Shown: piece after piece, positions 59,513 to 64,000 of the stretch | Layout of the letters: every line of letters starts with the position of its first letter | How positions within the stretch are numbered: position 1 is the stretch's first letter | Source of the DNA: Siphonodentalium dalli | Lineage: Eukaryota; Mollusca; Scaphopoda; Gadilida; Siphonodentaliidae | Direction: 5' to 3' | Assembly: GCA_032622095.1 (NCBI GenBank) | Contig: CP136069.1 | Coordinates: forward strand, 16,040,450 to 16,104,449 | Length of the DNA stretch: 64,000 nucleotides | Notes under the pieces: generated by a model | Database searches by the model: none | What the model was told of the DNA's origin: nothing | What the model saw: the letters and a program-made list of their open reading frames with translations, nothing else | Program-made: the position numbers and the translations under genes

Positions 59513-60045
59513 CATATATGTTCCACAAGTCATGCCGAAGCTACCCATATCTTAGGGTTGTATGAGCACATACACCCACATATACCTATATATATATATA
59601 CTGTACTTGGGCGCGTATATCAACCCATTGAGATTACTACGCCATATAAATAGCGTTTTACTAATATATATTACGTTTTATATGGAATACACTGTATAAC
59701 ACTTTCCGTGTCACACATATGTAATTGTTTCCAAAATTGCGGGGGACTATACTACCACTTTATATAGACCGTACATTTTGCACCGACCGGTATCAATTGT
59801 GTGTAAAATTCTTATGACAAATGCGTTCTTAGCCGTTTTACTTTTTTCTTTAGTTGACTTTCAAAAAGGCCTTCTGGTCCACCTGCCAACACATTACTTT
59901 GACTTTTCTCTGTCTTTCTGGTGTGCTAGGTGTGGGGTCGCTAACCTTGACAGTTTTGCCACCTGGTCAGACACCCACTTACCTTATATGGTTACACATA
60001 AAAACATATATGTTCCACAAGTCATCCCGAAGCTACCCATATCTT
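59513..60045. repeat. 41-bp direct repeat, 492 bp apart
   Basis: CATATATGTTCCACAAGTCA...CCCATATCTT at 59513-59553 and 60005-60045 with one mismatch. The DNA between has an unrecognised frame (59778-60092). Confidence 0.85.
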
Positions 60046-60343
60046 CTATTTTTTTCACCCGGTGTTTGTGCTCGATGTTTTCAACTACGTGACGGATTCG
60101 TCATTCCCGGTATCGCCTAGGTTCTATCAAACATTTTGGTCGGATTGCGATCATTTTGGGGGTTAATAACCATAACACAACATGCTGAACATTGTCAGTA
60201 GACAGTCCAACAACACTCTGTTTAGTTAAGCCGACCCTCATATTAAGACTCCGGCTTATTTCCTGTTTTAAATAAGTTCTGTGCGCGCTTATTTACGGGA
60301 GAACAGGCTGTACGGTCTTTTCTGAATGTATAACGACACGGTT

Positions 60344-60592
60344 AACCCTTTCATGTCGGGAGCTGCGCTGATGCAGCGTTAAATACCATGTACCAGTGCA
60401 TCATCCTATATATGCGAGTCTGGCATATATAAGCGAATGCATTGGCTTAACAGTATGTACCTTGACATTGTATGCCAGTTCATTCTCTGATATATGCGAA
60501 GCTCCCTATGGGAGACTCGCATGTATCAGAGAATGCACTGGCACATGGTCTTTTATGCTATACCAGCGCAACTCCCGTCATGAAAGGGTTAA
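60344..60592. mobile_element. Hairpin MITE Hp3 (TTAA, TIR CCCTTTCATG), 249 bp
   Basis: TTAA at 60344-60347 and 60589-60592, TIR CCCTTTCATGTCGGGAG / CTCCCGTCATGAAAGGG. Left hairpin (about 60391-60446) shortened in the loop, right hairpin (60472-60543) complete; both are diverged from Hp1/Hp2 hairpins. Confidence 0.87.
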
Positions 60593-60639
60593 CAAAAGAC
60601 CATATTGGGATTATATGAATCTGAGTTAAACTCTATACG

Positions 60640-60920
60640 AACCTAAATGGGACACGATGTTTAACAGTCTTATATGAGCACATTTCAAATCGAAATAAGC
60701 TAATATAGGAACTATTTAAGCTACTTTTTTCATTGACACGACGTACCAGGTGAATGCTCTTTATAATGTGTTTTCATTGTGACCCGCGTCATGAAATGAA
60801 ATAGCGGGTAATGTTTAAGTCCTATATGAGCTTATTTCATAATAAAATAAGTTCCATATGAACATATGTGAACAGTTAGGTCCTATATGAACCTATTTGC
60901 ATGAGAATATGTTGGTCTGT
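60640..60920 (+). repeat. Diverged family C relative
   Basis: GAATGCTCTTTATAATGTGT, TTCATTGTGACCCGCGTCAT and CATGAGAATATGTTGG correspond to the second half of family C. ACGGGAGAACAGGCTG at 60297-60313 is a separate left end, reversed. Confidence 0.6.
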
Positions 60921-61401
60921 CGTGCGAGTGTTTTTTTGTTTCCAAAATGACTCGTGCACAAGTTCGTTTATGAATAATCGCTGTATCGGTTTTGTTTAGA
61001 TTGTCTGATAGAACTTCATTAAAACTGAGTTTGAACAAATCATAAACAGAAAATACCCAGTATTTAAGCGCAAATCACTGTAAAATGGTTTTGTTCATAC
61101 AATGGACGCATTCATTCATAACTAATTAACTGGTTTATACCGTACGTAGAATGTTAGATCACATATCAATCAGCAGCGTGTGGGAGAGATTCGCAGGTTT
61201 CTCTCCAAGTTGAATGGTTGGGGAGATTATTGCAGTCAGTAAATATTCAATAAAGTTGATTTGGTATTAAATTTCATAATCATACAGAATACTTTCAGGA
61301 CCCTACAATTATCAGACAGGGCCCTTATATAATAATGCTTTTATTTTCAGATAGCACTTCATAAAAGTATATTTATAACGAGGTGCGGTGCTTATGTACA
61401 C

Positions 61402-61760
61402 AACATAATTCTTGCACAAATACGCACATAATCGACCTATAATGTTAAATAGGTACATAATGTGATTATTTGATTCTGAAATAAGCAGATAATGCACTCA
61501 TACCCGTTATTTCGGATTTATGGTGCGGCCAAATGAAAACACAAGTTAAAGTGCGTACACCTGAAAAGTCGTGAGTTGGCTTATTTATGTCATTGTGCGC
61601 ACATAATCTGCTTAGAATATCCTCACTATGAGTCGATAAAACTAAAACGCTTTCATTTTCACCATGACTCAAAATGAGGGGATTTTAAGCAGACTATATC
61701 TACCTAAGTTTAAGCTAAGTTATAAGCAGATAATGGTCGAGTATTCGGGAAAACAGGCTG
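61402..61760 (-). repeat. Family C element, full length, reversed
   Basis: TTCTTGCACAAATACGCAC at one end and TATTCGGGAAAACAGGCTG at the other; good reference for the interrupted copy at 45340-46878. Confidence 0.82.
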
Positions 61761-62063
61761 ATGTACAAGATGTACAGTCGAATGAATACAGGAACAAGAC
61801 AGGGGGGGGCTATGAAATAAAACTAAGGTTGTTCCACTTTCAAGCCAATTCTTCATCCTGTGACCTGCTTTGTTGACTTGGTCCAACAACCCCCGTCGCG
61901 ATTGGGCAGCGCCAGCATAGATTATGAGTCATGTCAGTTAGATGTGTGACCTGTAGTAATAATCTCATTTACAGACATTGGGTAGGAAAGGTGATTGGCA
62001 CTATACAATGTACTGAGTAGGTTATAAAACAACTCAAATGTGAATGTTAAATATCGCGTGAGA

Positions 62064-62928
62064 TGTCCAACATGAAAATGCAACTACAGCAAAGGACTAT
62101 GTGGATTCTGGTTTATCGCTTAGATCACAGAAACTTGATTTAACAAAACTAAAAGATGAGATAGTATCTGCCCTGAAAAGCGACATAACAGCGAAAGTGG
62201 GTAAAATTGTTCATCAAAATACCATCAACTTTTCTGAATATGTCCGCACTCATAACGATAAGTCGAAACAGAAACATACAGTGAGCAAGGCAAATACGCC
62301 AAAGCCAAATAGTGTCGATCAGAATATAAGCGATTTTACTGCCAGGAAAGTACCTATTATTAATGTGGACGAGTATTCGCAAGAACATTATGGCGCCACT
62401 GCCCTACCATTTTCGACTAAGGAAAACGATACACGTGGACATTCTTCTTATGCGAATGCATTGAAAGCAAATTCTAACACGAAACCATTTTCCGATAACG
62501 CCTCATACCATAGTGGTGAATTCGTTACAGTTAATAGAAATCGAAGAAGAAAACCACCAATTATTGGGACAGCGAAGAATGATGGTTTAAAGGCGGTTAA
62601 AACCTCTCCGCCTGGGTCTGTTTTTGTATCACGCCTTTCGCCCCAGACGAAGGAAGGAGGTGTCGCTCGTTTTGTCAACGAAGCCTTTAATACGTCAGTG
62701 GTTAAATGTGAGAAACTGAAAACAAAATGTGATACCTACGCTTCTTTTCGAATTGATGTTGATGACCGCGAGGAAATACAACGATTACTTAATCCCTCCT
62801 TATGGCCAACTGATGTATTGGTGAGAAAATTCTTTGAACCGAGGCGACAGCGGAATGGCTATACTGATTATAGGCAGTCCTGGAATGATGACCATAACAA
62901 CAGTTCACCATGGATGAAATACGAATAA
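62064..62928 (+). CDS. LINE ORF1 with RRM-like domain (5' end uncertain)
   Basis: Open frame of about 287 codons after a TGA near 62061, without an early in-frame ATG, so the true start was either upstream and lost or supplied by a shift. The N-terminal part is helical and charged (LTKLKDEIVSALKSDITAKV). A polar linker leads to a C-terminal RRM-like module: PGSVFVSRLSPQTKEGGVAR, KLKTKCDTYASFRIDV, LLNPSLWPTDVLVRKFFEPR. This arrangement is typical of ORF1 in CR1-like LINEs that pair with the following endonuclease. Its stop overlaps the ORF2 start by 19 nt, implying reinitiation or stop-start translation. Confidence 0.8.
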
Positions 62929-64000
62929 CTTCATTTAATTGTAAATCAGTTAAATCTTCAATGAAATCCGTCAACGAGTTATGTCAGAGTTGTGACATCG
63001 TTCTTCTACCGGAACATTGGTTGTTTAAGCACGAAATAACATTATTGCGTAATATCCATCCTGACTTTGAAGTTGGAGGTGTCTCTGCTATTTGTTCGGA
63101 CCGAGAAGTTCTAGTAGGACGCCCATACGGCAGCACTGCTACTATGTGGAGGAAGAAATTTGTAGAATCGGCGTCTTTTACAACATATGACGATCCAAGG
63201 ATAATTAGTCTGAAAATCACAGACACTATCAGTTCAATATTAATCATATGTGTATATTTGCCAGTAGATGACCCTGAGAACGCTGAATCGTTCCTACATT
63301 ATCTTGGAATGATTCAGTCCATCATACAGGTTTCTGATACCAACAACGTGTACGTGGTTGGTGATTTTAACCCTTTACCCAACAGAAGGGCCCTGTGCCA
63401 ATGCATTCTCTTATATATGCGAGCCGACCATAGGTCGCCTCGCATATATAAGAGAATGCATTGGCTTAACACATTAAAAATTATAAAATTGTTAAAGAAT
63501 GTAAGAAAAAATGGTAAAAAGTGTTAAAAAAAGATTTTTTTTAGGCCAATGCATTCTCTTATATATGCGAGGCGACCTATGGTCGACTCGCATATATAAG
63601 AGAATGCATTGGCACAGGGCATAACTGTAACTATCACAATGTGGTCAAGGAGCCAGTTCCAATGATATCCATATTTGTATGGTTCTATTGAGACAGACCG
63701 AAGATATTTTAGGCTGTTGAAGCTTTATTTGGCCGGTTTGTTGGGTAAAGGGTTAATGCTAATGCTCTACATAATACTGGTAATATGAGTGAAATTTCCA
63801 AATTTTGTTCTGACATTTCACTCACACTTTCCGATGTAAATTATTTCGGTCCTACCTCAGATACATACACGTTTTTGAGTGCAGCTCATGGCACTGTATC
63901 ATGGCTAGATCACTGTCTTCGCACTGCATATTGTGCCATAATTATACACATTGTGGGGGGAGGTAAGGCAACCTTCCCTGTATATAACATCTCCCTGACA
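62910..64000 (+). pseudogene. LINE ORF2 endonuclease, interrupted by Hp1, continues past right edge
   Basis: The ATG at 62910 opens an APE-type endonuclease: ITSFNCKSVKSSMKS (catalytic Asn), IVLLPEHWLF (catalytic Glu), YDDPRIISLKI, NNVYVVGDFN. Within the TTT AAT codons of GDFN the MITE 63367-63756 is inserted. Beyond it the frame resumes as NANALHNTGNMSEISKF, then TYTFLSAAHGTVSWLDHC, the next conserved endonuclease block. The RT lies outside the window. Apart from the insertion the frame is intact to at least 63925. Confidence 0.88.
63367..63756 (+). mobile_element. Hairpin MITE Hp1, intact, inserted in LINE ORF2
   Basis: 390 bp including TTAA at 63367-63370 and 63753-63756; TIR CCCTTTACCCAACA; hairpins 63397-63465 and 63544-63612. 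Very similar to 28851-29249, including the spacer AAAATTGTTAAAGAATGTAAG-like run. Confidence 0.95.

Noticed and set aside
9981-63620. Recurring short frames such as CILLYMRVDHRSPRIYKRMHW and NAFSYICESTIGRLAYIREC
   Set aside because: They are translations of the Hp hairpin cassette, which is palindromic and so open in several frames.

Overview
This 64 kb window is AT-rich eukaryotic DNA made almost entirely of transposable elements and tandem repeats. I found no convincing single-copy host gene. The mixture of non-LTR retrotransposon families (one ORF1 with zinc knuckles plus an SGNH-hydrolase domain, one RRM-like ORF1, one knuckle ORF1 of I/Nimb type, several jockey/CR1-like RT remnants), many TTAA MITEs, non-autonomous hAT elements and a long GC-rich satellite fits an invertebrate animal. 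A marine lophotrochozoan such as a mollusc is my best guess, but this is inference only.

Layout. 1-6.5 kb: a nearly complete LINE on the minus strand, with ORF1 (zinc knuckles plus SGNH-like domain) and a frameshifted ORF2 (endonuclease plus RT) running off the left edge. 6.9-9.4 kb: a TTAA MITE cut in two by about 2 kb that contains a 5'-truncated LINE 3' end. 9.4-11.5 kb: hairpin-bearing MITEs. 11.57-18.40 kb: about 100 units of a 67-68 bp GC-rich satellite with nested higher-order duplications. 19-30 kb: RT remnant, MITEs and hAT elements. 29.7-34.6 kb: a duplicated composite repeat carrying an unknown short ORF, plus a long inverted repeat. 34.8-38.1 kb: a chain of TTAA elements, a 31-bp tandem array and an RT fragment. 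39-43 kb: palindromic motif cluster, a minisatellite with a TA-flanked MITE inside its repeat unit, and a 175-bp repeat. 45-47 kb: a 1168-bp hAT-type element inside another repeat, with a perfect 8-bp target duplication. 50-52.4 kb: two opposed fragments of an I/Nimb-like ORF1. 52.8-60.6 kb: more hairpin MITEs, a fold-back element and another hAT element. 62-64 kb: a second, better preserved LINE whose endonuclease frame is interrupted by a hairpin MITE placed exactly at a TTAA.

The most unusual theme is a roughly 70-bp perfect-arm hairpin cassette (about 18 copies). It usually occurs as an inverted pair, and it sits inside at least four MITE types with different terminal repeats. Several insertions have readable empty sites within the window (LINE endonuclease codons, a minisatellite, another MITE, an inverted-repeat arm), so target duplications can be read directly.
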